Positions 11,810 to 25,000 of a stretch of 64,000 bases of DNA are shown here, in pieces (the stretch's first letter is position 1; the number at the start of each line of letters is the position of its first letter). A program made the translations under genes and the position numbers. Source of the DNA: Irpex lacteus (Eukaryota > Basidiomycota > Agaricomycetes > Polyporales > Irpicaceae); NCBI GenBank assembly GCA_001986395.2, contig MQVO02000013.1:372001-436000 (forward strand), read 5' to 3'. A model generated the notes under the pieces. The model saw nothing but the letters and a program-made list of their open reading frames with translations. It did no database searches and was not told the origin of the DNA.

Positions 11810-13307
11810 ATGAAATCACCCACACCAGCTCCAAAACGTACTCTCTACTCCACCGGGGAATTGGCGGAATCCTCTGCCTCAAAGCAGAACATCCTAGAAA
11901 AGCTGGTCTCAACACGGCCGTTCACACAACAGGTCAGTCCTCTTCAACCAACCATTATGACGCTGACAGTGACGTTGAAGTCTCACTGTGTACCGATTCT
12001 TAAAGCTAGACGTAGTAATTCCTCTACCCTCCGGATCGGACCTGCAGAAGGACTTGGAGAGATTGGAGCTCACTTACTATCGACGACGCTGGACTCTCTC
12101 CGAGGTCATCCAATTCGTCACCGACCACCGGTTCGAGATCGTTTCCACCACAAATGTCGATGGTCATGACAGGTGAATATACTTCTTACCCCTCCGAGTC
12201 TGTTGAGAAATCCTGACTCAACATCCCTACTGCACGTACTGCTACAGGACACTAGCCGCCGTCGGCCTCCCCAGCCCCTCATCCACCGACACCTGGTGCT
12301 TCGACGGCGAAACGCTCACCATCTCAGTAGGCGAAGATACGTGGCAGCGGTTCAACCTCAGTGAAGGGACATCTTTGCCTTGGAGGGAGCATCGTGACAT
12401 CAAATGCGAGTTCCTATATTCTATAATCTCCTGTATGAGGAAGCTCTCTACTAACTCAGATTCTGGTACAGATTACAGATACCCACTGGCAAAATTAACA
12501 GACCTCCCACCAAAACTAAAGAGCTCGTTCAAGGAGTGGGACGAACAGAGGGGACCTTGGGATGTCGTATACTATCTCGGTAACGGTCTAACACCCCACC
12601 AAAACGACTCGCCATACGTCGAAATTCGCACTGTAAAACCTACAGTAAGAAGTATGCGAAGCGTCTATGTACCGCCGGCTCGGCTACCTAGAGAGGGTGG
12701 AGAGGACTGGGAGGACGAGGTTGAGGCTATGTTCGAGTGGGTTGGATTGGCTAGTTTGGGATCACAGAGGTATGCCCTTACTCTCCAGTAGAGAGTGAGT
12801 CTGTGCTGTTGCTCATGGTGTTCGGATGTCGATTATTAAGGTTACAAACCACAGACAAGCCAGATCCCTACATCGCAGTATACGAGCCTCCAGACAATTC
12901 TACACCCGGTGACCTTGTGCATATGCGCTGGAACGGACTCATCCCGCGTTCGTTCTTACAAGCCGTGCTCAAGACCGTTGCCGAAACGTGCGTACTACTT
13001 CAGATCTCCGTCCTTACATACAATCTTTCACATTAAACCGCACGCCAACAGACACGCAGTCCCTCTAGTATCCGTCACAGGCCATACAGTCCTACAATCT
13101 CCAATCACGTACGTTGGACCAAATAACAAGCGACAGCAACAGCGTATACCGGGCGGCGAGTCGGAGGATACGTGGAGTTTGATTCTCTCTCGAGAAGAGG
13201 GGAAGTCTGAGGGTGGTGTTAGTGGTCAGCAGATAGAGGTAGAAGGGAAGAGTGGCAGGTGGCTGTTGGGAGAGTCGATCGGGAAGTGGGATTCACGTCT
13301 GGGGTGA
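11810..13307 (+). CDS. RNase P/MRP subunit of the Rpp40 family
   Basis: Likely a protein subunit of nuclear RNase P/MRP, which matures tRNA 5' ends and pre-rRNA. Segments align in order with the Rpp40 family: LDVVIPL, then LTISVGEDTWQRFNL (human LILSLDKDTYEETGL), VEAMFEWVGLASLG (human FDWLGAVFSN), IAVYEPP, WNGLIPRSFLQAVL (human ITGFILPEKICLLL), and PLVSVTGHTVLQSPITY near the C terminus. Exons are separated by short introns near 12172-12250, 12790-12840 and 12985-13050. The first exon (11810-11932) and the exon from about 11981 do not join in phase with the obvious GT/AG pair, so the N-terminal model is uncertain. The 3' end points toward the convergent RFC gene, whose stop is only about 60 bp away. 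Confidence 0.8.
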
Positions 13308-13366
13308 TCAGCGCAGGGTATATAATTCGATAGTGATAGCAATTAGTCGATGTATGTACACGCGAA

Positions 13367-14779
13367 TTACCCTCGCTGAGATAACTCGACAGCGTTCTTG
13401 AACGCCCCCAGAAGCGCCGTGAGCTGTATCTTCTCGTTCCCACCAGCCGCCAGTCGATGTCTACACAGCACAACATAGTCAGTACGGATGATCTGAGGCT
13501 GTGGAAACAACTAGACTCACTCTGTGGTGGCTAGGAAGTCCAAGAGATAGATCCGGGCGTGCGGTTTGAACTCGAGCTCTTCGATGTATTCGTATGCCCC
13601 GTTTAGGAGGTCTTGTAGTGCGAGGCCGCGTTCTGTTTTCAATGTGGATATCACTGTTTGTTCGTTAAGATCAGAAGCAGGTATGAGTTTCGAAGTGAGA
13701 ACAACAAACTCTTGTATGATGTGGTGAACTCGTCTGAGAACATAGAGTTCACGATGGTGGCGACGTCCGCGGGCTGCGGTGTACCTGTGCAGTCATACAC
13801 TTCCGTCTCTCCTATCAGATCGTATGCTGCGTGACAGGCCTGTAGGACATTCAACGCGCGTCGCATATCTCCCTTGGAGAGTTTCAGCAGTGCCTGGCGT
13901 CCATCTTCAGTAAGTTTAACACTGCAGCCCATGGTCCAACAAGATCAGCCTTCCATTCCAGGATATCAACGTGAGCAACACTAACTTTTCCGCCTCGATG
14001 ACCGTACTCAGCCTCTTTTCCACCTCCGTGATAGGCAGGGGCGAGAACCGGAAACGGGTACACCGACTCTGGATGGCAGGCACGATTTTGTTCACGTAGT
14101 TACATATGATACAGAACCGCACGTTCTTCGTGTACTGCTCGATCACGCGGCGGAGGGCGGCTTGGGCGGCTGTGGTCATCATGTCTGCTTCGTCGAGGAT
14201 GATGAGTTTGAAGCCCTTTGAGAAGAGGGTGCGGGTTTCGGCGAAGTTTTTGATTTGTTCGCGCACGACGTCTATGCCGCGGTCGTCTGAGGCGTTCAGC
14301 TGGGGTGAATGTTGGATTATAGTACGGTGTGGTTATAAGTGTGGTTATGCACCTCTAGTATTTGTTTACGAAAGTCTGCGCCATATATTCGTCGTGCCAC
14401 TGCGAGAATGGTAGACGTCTTTCCAGTACCCGGTGGGCCATAGAATAGCAAATGCGGTAGTCGATTCTTTTCAATAAACTTCTCAACTAGTTATCTTTGT
14501 CAGGTCAAGTAAGGATTGTTAGTTGACTACAAACCACGTACTCGTGCTCGTGATGTCCTTATGTGAGACTACGTCGTCGAGTGTGACAGGTCTGTACTTC
14601 TCCACCCTAAGAGTCACACTTAGAACATGTTCCAGCTATGCCAATGAAGTCACTCACCATGGCAAGTTCTCTGCCTCCGCCGCTGCGTCCACCTGTTCCA
14701 CCGCCTTGGCCTTTCCCTTTCCCTTCGCTGTCGGCCACTTTGGAGCTTCCGCCTCCATCACTACATCTTCTGAATCCAT
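13367..14779 (-). CDS. Replication factor C small subunit (Rfc3/human RFC5 type)
   Basis: A subunit of the RFC clamp loader, which opens PCNA rings and loads them on primer-template DNA. The start at 14779 reads [13 protein letters not shown]. After an Ala/Lys-rich stretch the conserved [15 protein letters not shown] begins. Exon 2 carries Walker A ([12 protein letters not shown]). The next exon carries [16 protein letters not shown], Walker B (IILDEADMM), sensor 1 ([11 protein letters not shown]) and the SRC arginine-finger motif ([10 protein letters not shown]). The lid exon has [17 protein letters not shown]. The C-terminal exon ends near [13 protein letters not shown] at 13367. At least five introns are present. 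Walker A, Walker B and SRC are all intact, which fits an active small subunit. Confidence 0.93.
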
Positions 14780-15183
14780 CTTGAACGAAGTTATTTATTC
14801 TGCTTTTCCTGTGAATTTGGTTTGTTGTGTCGATAAATGAGAGAACGCGTCGAGGTCGTCCAAGTCACGGTCGCGTGTAACCCACGCGTGACACATGCCG
14901 TCACGCATGTAACACGACGCGTCTGTCGGACGTTCGCGAAGCGGAGCTACGATTTGTCAGCAGTCCTCAAACCTTATTTTCTGATGCGCACGGGCCAACA
15001 ACACAACGGGAGTTGCCGAGCTATATAGCCAGGTCCTCTCGCAAAACTTTTTCTCATACGACAGGTTTCGCTTTTGTCGACGACTCCACCGTTCAGCTCG
15101 TTGGACAGACAGAAGCATCTGTAAAGTCAGTAACGTTAACGGTTATCGTTTGCACAAAGTTTTGACAGTCGTTGTCTTCTAGG

Positions 15184-15896
<713 letters not shown>

Positions 15897-16283
15897 GTGC
15901 AACGAGTTTGTAGCCTAATGCCCGCATGTATACTCAGATGTAGCCAATTGATCATAGTCTCATGCTAAAAACCCTCTGAAGGCGTAGCGACCCCAACCAT
16001 GAATGTTGTTTCTGCCTCTCAACGATCCAGATATCCGCTAAGTACTGAGAGTATTCGTTCTTGTCTATCTAACGATATACGTTCCCATAGCTAACCTGCT
16101 CGGACGTTGTAAGGCTATCAAATTCCTATCAGCGGCCAAGAGCTGCCGTACTTAGACTCGTGTGCCTGGTTCGTACGCGTCACTTCGGCACTGTTTGTGG
16201 AATATGCAGAATGGATACATCATATAACTCCCTCGACAACGCTGTCGTGTTCGCCACACCCCCTCTACCTCGACGCACCAGAA

Positions 16284-17570
16284 ATGTCCTCAAAACGCAA
16301 CATCGTCGTCCTCGGGGGCTCCTTCGCAGGTGTCTCCGCCGCCCACACAATCCTCAAACATGTCATCCCCTCCCTCCCAGACCCCTCGTCCTACCGCGTC
16401 GTCCTCATCTCCTCCTCAACACACACCTTCCTCCGCCCCGCCGCCCCTCGCGCCATGCTCGACGACAAGTTCTTCGACCATTCTAAACTGTTCATCCCCC
16501 TCGCCGACTGCTTCGCCAAATACCCCTCTGGAACTGTCGAGCTCGTGCATGGGCGAGCTACTCAACTAGATACCACCGCCCGCACCGTCGCCTACACCCT
16601 CTCATCCTCCTCCACCTCCACCTCCACCTCCAACTCTGATGAAGAGACAAAAACAGTCGAGTACTATGCGTTAGTCATCGCTACAGGCTCCTCTACCCCC
16701 TCTCCCCTGCACGGCTTCAACACAGGCACCCACACAGACCTTAAAGCCCACTGGGCCTCCTTCCGCACCGCCCTCAAATCCGCCAAGTCCATCGTCATAG
16801 CAGGCGGAGGCACAACCGGCGTCGAGACCGCAGGCGAACTGGGCGAATACCTCAACGGACGTCCGGGGTGGTTATGCAAGGTCGATCCGAAAGTGAATAT
16901 CACACTTGTTGCTTCTACACCGCAGGTCCTGCCGTATCTGAGACCGAAGATCGCGGGGAAGGCGGAGAGGTTGTTGAGAGACGTTGGAGTGAATGTTATC
17001 AAGAACACTCGTGTCGCTGGTGTCTCCCCGCCTGATGCTGGTAGTAGTGCAAATGTTGCTGGGAAGGCGACGCTCACGCTCGATAATAACGGTAGTACGC
17101 AGACGATAGAGGCGGATTTGTACATCCCCTCGACGGGGTACACGCCCAACTCGTCGTTCGTCCCGGAGTCATTGAAAGACGAGAGAGGGTACGTCGTCAC
17201 GTCGAACACGCTGCGAGTGGAAGGAGCCGGGGAGAGGGTGTACGCTCTGGGAGACGTCGCGACGTACGCACGGCCGTCGATCTACTTCCTCGAATCCGTT
17301 ATCCCCGTCTTCACGTCCAACATCACGCGGGATCTCCTTCTCTCCCTCGGTAAGAGCGACACTGACAAGGGCGTGCCGAAGGAGAAGGTGTTCGTGGAGG
17401 ATAAGAAGGAGACGCAGTTGGTGCCGATTGGGACGAGCAAGGGGGTGGGTGCGTTTGAGGGGTGGCAGCTCCCTAGTAGTGTGGTGTGGGCGATTAAGGG
17501 GAGGGATTATTGGATGGGGATGATGGGTGGGTTGTGGTCGGGGGAGAAGTGGGCGAAGGTGGCTCCTTGA
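16284..17570 (+). CDS. FAD-dependent pyridine nucleotide-disulphide oxidoreductase, AIF/FSP1-like
   Basis: A single-exon protein of 428 residues beginning MSSKRNIVVLGGSFAGV, an N-terminal Rossmann FAD-binding motif. Further signatures are the ATG-type FAD contact (ALVIATGSS), a second Rossmann motif for NAD(P)H (SIVIAGGGTTGVETAGE) and the C-terminal FAD motif VYALGDVATY. This matches the type II NADH dehydrogenase/AIFM2 (FSP1) group, which oxidises NAD(P)H and reduces quinones. The frame is open upstream without an ATG, so the start at 16284 is preferred. There is no clear mitochondrial leader and no C-terminal membrane anchor, so the protein may be cytosolic or peripheral. Which acceptor it uses cannot be told from sequence. 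Confidence 0.88.
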   Translation: MSSKRNIVVLGGSFAGVSAAHTILKHVIPSLPDPSSYRVVLISSSTHTFLRPAAPRAMLDDKFFDHSKLFIPLADCFAKYPSGTVELVHGRATQLDTTARTVAYTLSSSSTSTSTSNSDEETKTVEYYALVIATGSSTPSPLHGFNTGTHTDLKAHWASFRTALKSAKSIVIAGGGTTGVETAGELGEYLNGRPGWLCKVDPKVNITLVASTPQVLPYLRPKIAGKAERLLRDVGVNVIKNTRVAGVSPPDAGSSANVAGKATLTLDNNGSTQTIEADLYIPSTGYTPNSSFVPESLKDERGYVVTSNTLRVEGAGERVYALGDVATYARPSIYFLESVIPVFTSNITRDLLLSLGKSDTDKGVPKEKVFVEDKKETQLVPIGTSKGVGAFEGWQLPSSVVWAIKGRDYWMGMMGGLWSGEKWAKVAP

Positions 17571-18082
17571 GGTGGTATCTGTCGGTTGTTCGGTGTGTAA
17601 AGTGACCCCTGTGGCGGGTATGTATTTATGAGTGTAGATTAGATATGGTGTCGGACTGCAGGTTTTCTTCAAGCTATCTCCTGGGTATGATAGATTGCTG
17701 TGTACTTATGTCCATTTACGTTCCATAATCGTTGAACGTGTTTGAACTCAAAGAATATGCTTTTGGCTGCATTCGTCACAGTACCAGTCCTTCACTCAAA
17801 GTAACATGGATCGTTAAGCCGACATCGAGACATGGCAGTACTCCCGCCGAGTCGAGGTAGTCGTCACTGATTCACGCAGCAAAAGAACGTCCTCGGGAAT
17901 CCCCAATAAGAGAAATTCAATTAACACTAACGAGGAAAAATTACTGTTTCCTATAAGTACAAAAGAGCGCAGCTTGTGTATGTATGATGGACCAATCTAT
18001 GTGAATGCAGGACAGAAAAGCAACTAAATAGTATGAAGCGACGACGAGAAAAACTCCAGAGAGACCCATAGCCAAGGAACGC

Positions 18083-19688
18083 TTAAGCCGCAGCGGTGAC
18101 AGCAGCAGCCTCCTTCGGCTTGCGCACATACTGCCTCCTGTACTTGCCATCAACAGCCTCGACGTAGTACCCACCCGGCCAGATGTTATCCACCGAGCCC
18201 GAAGGAGTCCAGGTCTTCGACAAATGATGGTGCTCCCTCAACTTCAACGAGTCGACGTACTCCTGGCACGGCACGACCTTCATCGCCGCCAACCGGTTCA
18301 CAAGGTCGAGCTTCTCCTTGATCTCGGACGTGTCGCCCTTGACCTTGATAGTGAAGAAGCTGGAGGCGAGGCCGGAGCCGTAGGCGAACAGCGAGATGCG
18401 CTTGCCCTTGAATTCGGCGGGGTCGACGGAGGAGACGAGCGAGGCGAGGCCGCCGTACAGCGAGCCGGTGTACATGTTCCCGCACCGTCTGCTGCACTTC
18501 ATCCCGAGCTCGACGTGCGAGTCAAAGTGCGGCTGGGCAAGTTTGATGAAGGTCTTCTCGAGGGTCTTGTCGAGGAGGGACTCCTTGTAGTCCTGGACGA
18601 GGAGGGCGGAGGCGTTGGGGATGGAGGCGTATTTGGGGTGGGTCGGGTTGGAGAGGAAGTCGTTGTAGACGAGACGGCCGTGTGCTTTCTGGACCATCTT
18701 GCCGTAAGGGCTGTGGAAGACGGGGTAGTCGACGTCGTCGAGGGAGAAGGGGGGCACGTCGAGGCCGGCTTTCTTGGCCTTGAGGGCGTGCTTCTTGCGG
18801 AATGCGGAGTAGGCGGCGTCGATGGCGGAGGTGTAGGAGGTGATGGAGAGTGGGCCGTCGACTTCGGGGTATTCGGAGTCGAGCTTGGGCTTGTAGAAGT
18901 CGTAGGCGTGCACCATGTGTGTGCCGTGGATGGCTGTTTGGGTTATTAGATTGGAACTTCTTAGTTAAAGTTAAAGTGATACTTACGTTCGAGCACGAGA
19001 GGAGCGTTGGGCCCAATGAGCATGGCGCAGGCACCAGCACCGCCGGAAGGTCTGCCAGAGCCCTCAGCGTAGATGGCAATGTCACCGCAAACGACAAGGG
19101 CGTTGCGGCCGTCCCAGGAGGAAGACTCGACCCAGTTTACGGCGTTGAAGAGAGCGGCGGTGGAGCCGTAGCAAGCGTTCTTAGAGTCGACACCCTCGAT
19201 GTCGGTGTTGCCATGAGCGGCGAAAAGGTCCATGAGGAAGGTCTTGGAGGCCTTTGAGAGATCGACAGCGGTCTCTGTGCCGACATCAATGCGACCAATG
19301 GACTTGGGGTCGATGTTGTACTTTTCGAGGAGGTTGTGGGTGGCTATTGGCGGTCAGGGTCGTGTGAGTATCTGAGAAGCGTGTAGACAGAAAACACACG
19401 TACCGGTCAAGAGGAAAGTGTTAATGTCCTCCCGGTCGTCGCAGCAGGCCATAAACTTTTGGCCGAGACCAATGGTGTACTTGCCCTTGGCGACGCCGTC
19501 GAACTCTTCGAGCTCTTCCTGGGAGATGCACTAAACGCCAGATGTAAGCTTCTAACGTTCCTCGGTTGTTACGTCCGTCTGTCACTCACCCTCGAAGGGA
19601 AGTACATCTCAATTCCAAGGATGCCGACATCCTTGGGACGCGGGGGGACGTCGAAGTCTTGCGCGCTACCGTTGAGAGGGATGGTCAT
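18083..19688 (-). CDS. Hydroxymethylglutaryl-CoA synthase
   Basis: Condenses acetyl-CoA with acetoacetyl-CoA to HMG-CoA in the mevalonate pathway, feeding ergosterol and dolichol. The ATG at 19688 starts MTIPLNGS; the next landmarks are [12 protein letters not shown] and [10 protein letters not shown]. The catalytic acid motif [11 protein letters not shown] and the nucleophile motif [16 protein letters not shown] follow. Exon 4 has [21 protein letters not shown] with the catalytic His, and [15 protein letters not shown]. It ends [19 protein letters not shown] and an Ala-rich tail at 18083. Four exons; the last intron is near 18917-18985. A Gly replaces the usual Cys after HSPY, outside the catalytic triad. 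Codon use is strongly C-ending, consistent with high expression. Confidence 0.96.
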
Positions 19689-19829
19689 GGTGGGTTCGGT
19701 GGCAGTAGTGGTGAGGGCGGGAGAGTCGGTGACTGCGTCGGCGTCGGTGGCAACGACGGTGGAGGTGGTTGTGAAGAAAGGGGGTGAGTTGGCAGAAGAG
19801 TTGCTGCTGGTGTTTTGGCAATAAATAGT

Positions 19830-21990
19830 CGGAAAATAAGATGTGGAACGAGATCTGGTGGCGATTTTTCGTGGATGGTCTGTGGTACGATTGCCGTTAA
19901 TTGCAAGCCACTGCTCATCAAAATCATCCCTCCCTCTTATTCTTCTGTTTCTTATTGGCTGCCATGTTCTACTCTCTGCATTCTAAACAACTCGACACCG
20001 CAGACGCCTCGCACGACCGCGCTGCTTTTAACATTCTGGTATTCACCTCCATCGAGCCATAATCCAAGCTTTGATCTTGTATAGCATACTCGGGGCTCAT
20101 GACTATTTACAATTTCATCCCTGCAGCTCCTACCAATAATCCTTCGCTTCGCCGGTCTTTTGTCGCTCTGAGATCGTCTGCAGTGACCGTACAGCTGACC
20201 GCGGACGCTGAACAAAAGGGTCTTCCTCGTTTACCGCTTTCAAAATCACGAAGTACCAGAAGCGCCCGCGCAACCTTCCATCTTCCGTCAGTAAGCTTGA
20301 GCAAAACCTTGCCACTTTGTCTCGTCTTACTACAATGTAGCGACCATATAAACCCCGGTCCCATGCATGGCTAAACATCAGTCCTCAACCACATCTGCAC
20401 GCAATGCTTATGACAAAAACCCTGGTCGGCGACTTACCGTACGACCTCAGACACGCACAGAGCTGGTCAACCAGGGTGCACGTGGAACTGCAGGCGATGA
20501 GCGAAGTCCTCATGGCATGAGGACTTTGCTCAGTGCCGCTATGCACGTCTATCTGTACGTACGAAGATACTAAACATTCAATAAGTACTCAATACTCATG
20601 CATCATGATGACCACCGTTGCCTCCGAGTTTGCATGCGGCTTTACGACCCGATGACACTATCCACAGACAAACCTCCGGCTGCAGCACCTCTAAAGAGGC
20701 GTGGTAAATGGGGTTTCTATTACTGTTTTGTATGCTATGTAAGGGCTTCTAATTTGTCGTCATCAGGAAGGCCTCGAGCTGTATCTGCACACATGAGACA
20801 TGAGGCATCCCACTTGACAGCACAATTACATCTATTGTGATAAGTGATCATGATGTGCAGTCTGCAAGCATCGCATTTCAAGCGGAACCGTAAGTAAGTG
20901 CATTGCGGTACGTGGTCGAGCCAGATTCGTTCTGCTCTGTTCAAAGGCTGAACCACGCCTGCCCGCTAAGAGTCACGGAGTAGTGGAATGTAGACACGCC
21001 ACTGTGAATTACGATGCATTGAGTATGCAGGGAATGTAAACATCCATCCCAGCTGCAAATGCTTATGGCTATAGTAAGCTCGATAGTGATATGGAAGACC
21101 GGAACCGCACTATGTAAGTACGTGGTGATGCATCGATGGACTCGGAGTCCTCGAACCTTGAAAGCCGGAAGTTCGCCACTGCCGGTGTCGGGATTGGGTT
21201 TGACTGCACGAAGGAAATAAGTACAGGATCATACATACTGTACTTCGAATCCATGGTACCGGTACTTCTGTGCAAGCAATCAGCCTTGATGAATGAACAA
21301 GTAATGAATATTAATGAATGCTGGTACTCAGGCATGGAGCAGACGAACCGTTCTCGACATCGAAACTACTCACAAGGTAGCACTGTATCGGACGTAGAAA
21401 TTCACACCGAGAATTACGACAGAGATAGCAAAGAGAACAAATTAATCGTGGTAACAATACCAGTTTACCCAGTAAGTAAGTACATCGTATGAGTATGTGT
21501 AATCGTACCATGCCATGCAACTTGCAACTAGTATACCTCGGCCGTGGGATCCGGAACAAACGCACCGCACTGACAAACAGTCGTACAAGCAGGAGAAATT
21601 GCAAGAAAAGAAAGAGTCAACGCAGAGGGAAGAATGGAGCTGATAAAACCTGGTGCAAGAAAAACCAAAAGGTGATCGGGATGAGATGTGACAGGGGATG
21701 GGTGTAAGATGGTAGATGGGGAGAGGTGAGGAGGGCAGGAGAGGGCGAGTAAATAAGAGAATAAAATGGGTGTTGAGCGAGACAGTGATTGATGAGGATG
21801 ACAAGTAGGATAGGAAGCCGCGTGCGAGGGGAGCAGCTATAATACAGCTTGAGCAGACTGATGAGAACTTGCACTGGGATAATTGCACAGAGCGACCGTA
21901 GACCTCGTATCGTACAAAGCCTCCACCAGGCAAGGGGGAGGCAGGCCAATAATACAACGGTCTCGAGCTTGAGGTGCTTGAGTGATAGCC
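19830..21990. other. Intergenic stretch without a supported gene
   Basis: This lies between the 5' end of HMG-CoA synthase and the 3' end of the REG1-like gene. Part of it must hold the HMG-CoA synthase promoter (upstream of 19688) and the 3' UTR of the REG1-like gene (left of 22013). Open frames such as 21136-21492 are short and show no domain or splice pattern. Confidence 0.45.
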
Positions 21991-22012
21991 ATCGCAGAAC
22001 GAAGTTGTTGGG

Positions 22013-25000
22013 CTACGCCGAAGAGTTCCATATCGACCCAAGGAAGCCTCTCGCCTGCGACACGATCTCCGCCGCACGACCCACCAACCCCTGGTGCTGC
22101 CCATCCTCATTCACACTCTCCAGCGGCGACGCACTACGCTCGCGCTCGGGGCTTCTCACCGCCTTCCCTCGCGATGACGGGGAGAGCGAGTGAGTGTGGG
22201 AGTGAGTGTGTGGGGAAGGGGGTGGACGAGTTGAGGTGGGCGAGCTGGGGGTGGCTTGAGCTTCAGACTGCGTGGTTTCAGGCGCAGAGGGACGGGATTT
22301 GGGCGGGGTGACTTGGAGGGGGGACGTGGGCAGGTTATGTGTAGGAGAGGATAATGACGGGGACGATACAGGTGGTTGTGGTTGAGATGGTGATGGAAGA
22401 GGGGCAGGGGGAGGTAGGGATATGTGATGGGAGAGGGCACGTACGGGTGAGTTGGCAGGCGTCGGCTGTCTCGACCTCGTCTCTTCCTCTTCCGGTATAG
22501 GCGAAGGGACAGATCGCTGCGTCTGAGCAGACGCAGAGACGACCGTCGACCGACCTCTCCTGCCTTCCTCCTCAACCACAGACGCAGACGCTCCTTCACC
22601 CGAAGCAGGCTTGGCAGTCGCCCCACTAGCCGTCGACGATCCCGATACAGACGACCCCGACACCGACGGCGATGGCGACGGCGACGGCGCAGGCAATCCA
22701 CTCTTCTGCTGCACAACAGGCGAGTACGCCGGGAAGTCATCACTCACAACTCTCGACGGCGACCCCACAAACCCCGGCGGACTCAAACTATCCCCAATCC
22801 TCCGTCCAGTCCTGTCCCTCCCGCGCGCCGCACTCCCCGTCTTCACCACCACACCCACACTCCTGCCCTCGCGATCCCTCACACCCTTATACGAACCATA
22901 CCCTCCACCAACGCCAAGGCCGCTGCCCGTAGGCGAGATAGATCCCAAAGGCGAGTTCGTCCCGCGACTGCTCCTCGACCCCGAGCGATCGCACTCGGAC
23001 GAGGAGTTCCTTGTCGAGCTGCGTCCGCGGCTTTCTGATCTTGAGTCGCTTGCGCCAGAGGATAACGAGTACGAGCCTGTGGTGGTTGACCCGCTAGTGG
23101 GCGAACACCCTCCAGTAACAGGCGAGCGGCCTCGTCCACCGGTACCGATGACGAGTCCTACGTCGCTTGGGGAGAGATAGGACGAGCTCTCGGGTGAGGA
23201 GTTGCTCTCTGGTACGGCTATGGGGCTGTTACGAATATACGAAACGGCCAAGGGTATATCGTCCACCCTAACGTCCGCCTTCCTCGGAACCTCCTGCGGC
23301 ATCGTCGCCGTCTTGGTCGTAGTCGTGCTCGTCGTAGTGGTCGTAGTGGTGGTGGTGGAACTATCCATATCCACAGGCGACGCCCTCCCACTCGACATCT
23401 CCTCCCTCTCCTCCTCCGCGCCCGCCACCTCATTCACCACAATCCTGGGACTCCTCGACATCGGCGTGTGTCCCGCGCTGCTCGTCCCCGTCCTCCAATA
23501 CGGGACTTCGTGCTCGTACATCTGTCCACCCGGGTCGTCTAACCGCTCAGAACCACTGCCTCTCCGGGCGGTACTGCGCGAATGGTGACGACGGTGGAAC
23601 TCTTCGTGTTCGTGCTGGTACGGACCGCCAAAGTAGTCGTAATCGTCATCATCGTCGCGGACTTCTCGCGTGGACGAGGGAGTGTCATATACGGGAGCCT
23701 GAGCGAAGAACTGGTTCAAGTTCCCTGAATGTGACGTCTGTCGAGGTGGGTTGAGCGGGAGGCCGACCATACCAAGAGTAGGCGAGCTGTCCGCCGAGCG
23801 GGAGCCACCAAGGTACGGCGAGGGCGCTGCAGGCGCACTGGCAGGCGTACCAACGCTGAAATACGACTCCCGATGGTGATACACGTCTTCAGACCCGATG
23901 TTGGGTGTACCAGGGAGACTGTATATGCTGTTGGACGGCGGGACGTACACGAGCTCGACTTCCTTCTGGCTTCGCATCACGCGATCTTCACCTATACTCG
24001 CGAGATGGTTCCCGACGCCCGTACTCTTCAGTATCGTCGGTGCTATAGGCGCGATAGTCATATGTTCCCGGTCTACAGACCCCTGGCGCGTCATTTGTGG
24101 TCGACGGGGAGCCTGCTGCTGGGAACCTGGGGGACTCGTCGTGCGCATGGCTGAGGGTCGGTCCGATCGAGACGAAGACGACGATCGTGACCGTCTCGAC
24201 TTGATCTCGAGCACCTCGTCCTCGTCGTCCTCGTCTGAATCCGACTGCATCGCACCGTGATCGTTGATATAGAACGACGTGGGCGGATGCGACTCGTCCT
24301 CCTCATTATCGGCTTCCGAGTCGTCTTCGCTGTATCTATTGTTTCCCATCAATGTAGCTCAACCCTAGAGATGAAAGAGAGCACTGACCCTTCCTCGTAC
24401 ACTGGATCTGAGTAGAAAATAGGTCCAGAATACTTCCTCTTCGGCTTCTCAATCGCTATACATTGCTCCACAAACGTATTAAAGCTGATATGCTTCTTCT
24501 TCGCCACCGCACCTCCCGCGCCGTCTACTCCGGCAATAGACGCGCCACTGAGGTCCTGATCGCTGCCTGTCGACGTCGACGTGTTGCTGGACGTCGCGCC
24601 CGACGCCGAGCCACTCGTCGTGTCATCGACTACAGCCGGCGAAGGCAGATCAGGCGCGACGATCCGCGGTGGAGACTCCTTGCGGTAGGCGCGTATCCGC
24701 GAACTTATGTGTGTGTCCGACTTGGTGTGCAGAAGCGGTGGGCGATGATCCTCCTCATCGTCGTCGTGAAGATGGTGGGCGTCATCGTCCATGTCGGAGT
24801 CGGAGCCCTCTCCATGGAAGAAGGGGCTGGCGGGAAGGGACAGCAGCTGGGATATGCTGCGTCGCTTAAGGATGGGTTTCTTGGCCGTGGGGCGGGAGGT
24901 GCTGATGCTCTGTCGGCGGCCGGCGGGGGAGGGTGGTGGGTTGAGTTGGGGTACTTTCGACCAGTCTGAGCCAGTGTGCAGCGGGCCGTATAGCCACGTA

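Noticed and set aside
16664..17209. 181-residue minus-strand open frame
   Set aside because: Antisense of the FAD oxidoreductase gene, whose own frame carries complete motifs.
18224..18949. Long plus-strand open frame rich in Val/Gly/Asp/Glu
   Set aside because: It is the antisense of the HMG-CoA synthase last exon; the composition results from C-ending codons of the real gene.
22611..23180. Plus-strand open frame rich in Pro/Asp
   Set aside because: Antisense shadow of the Ser/Thr/Pro-rich third exon of the REG1-like gene.
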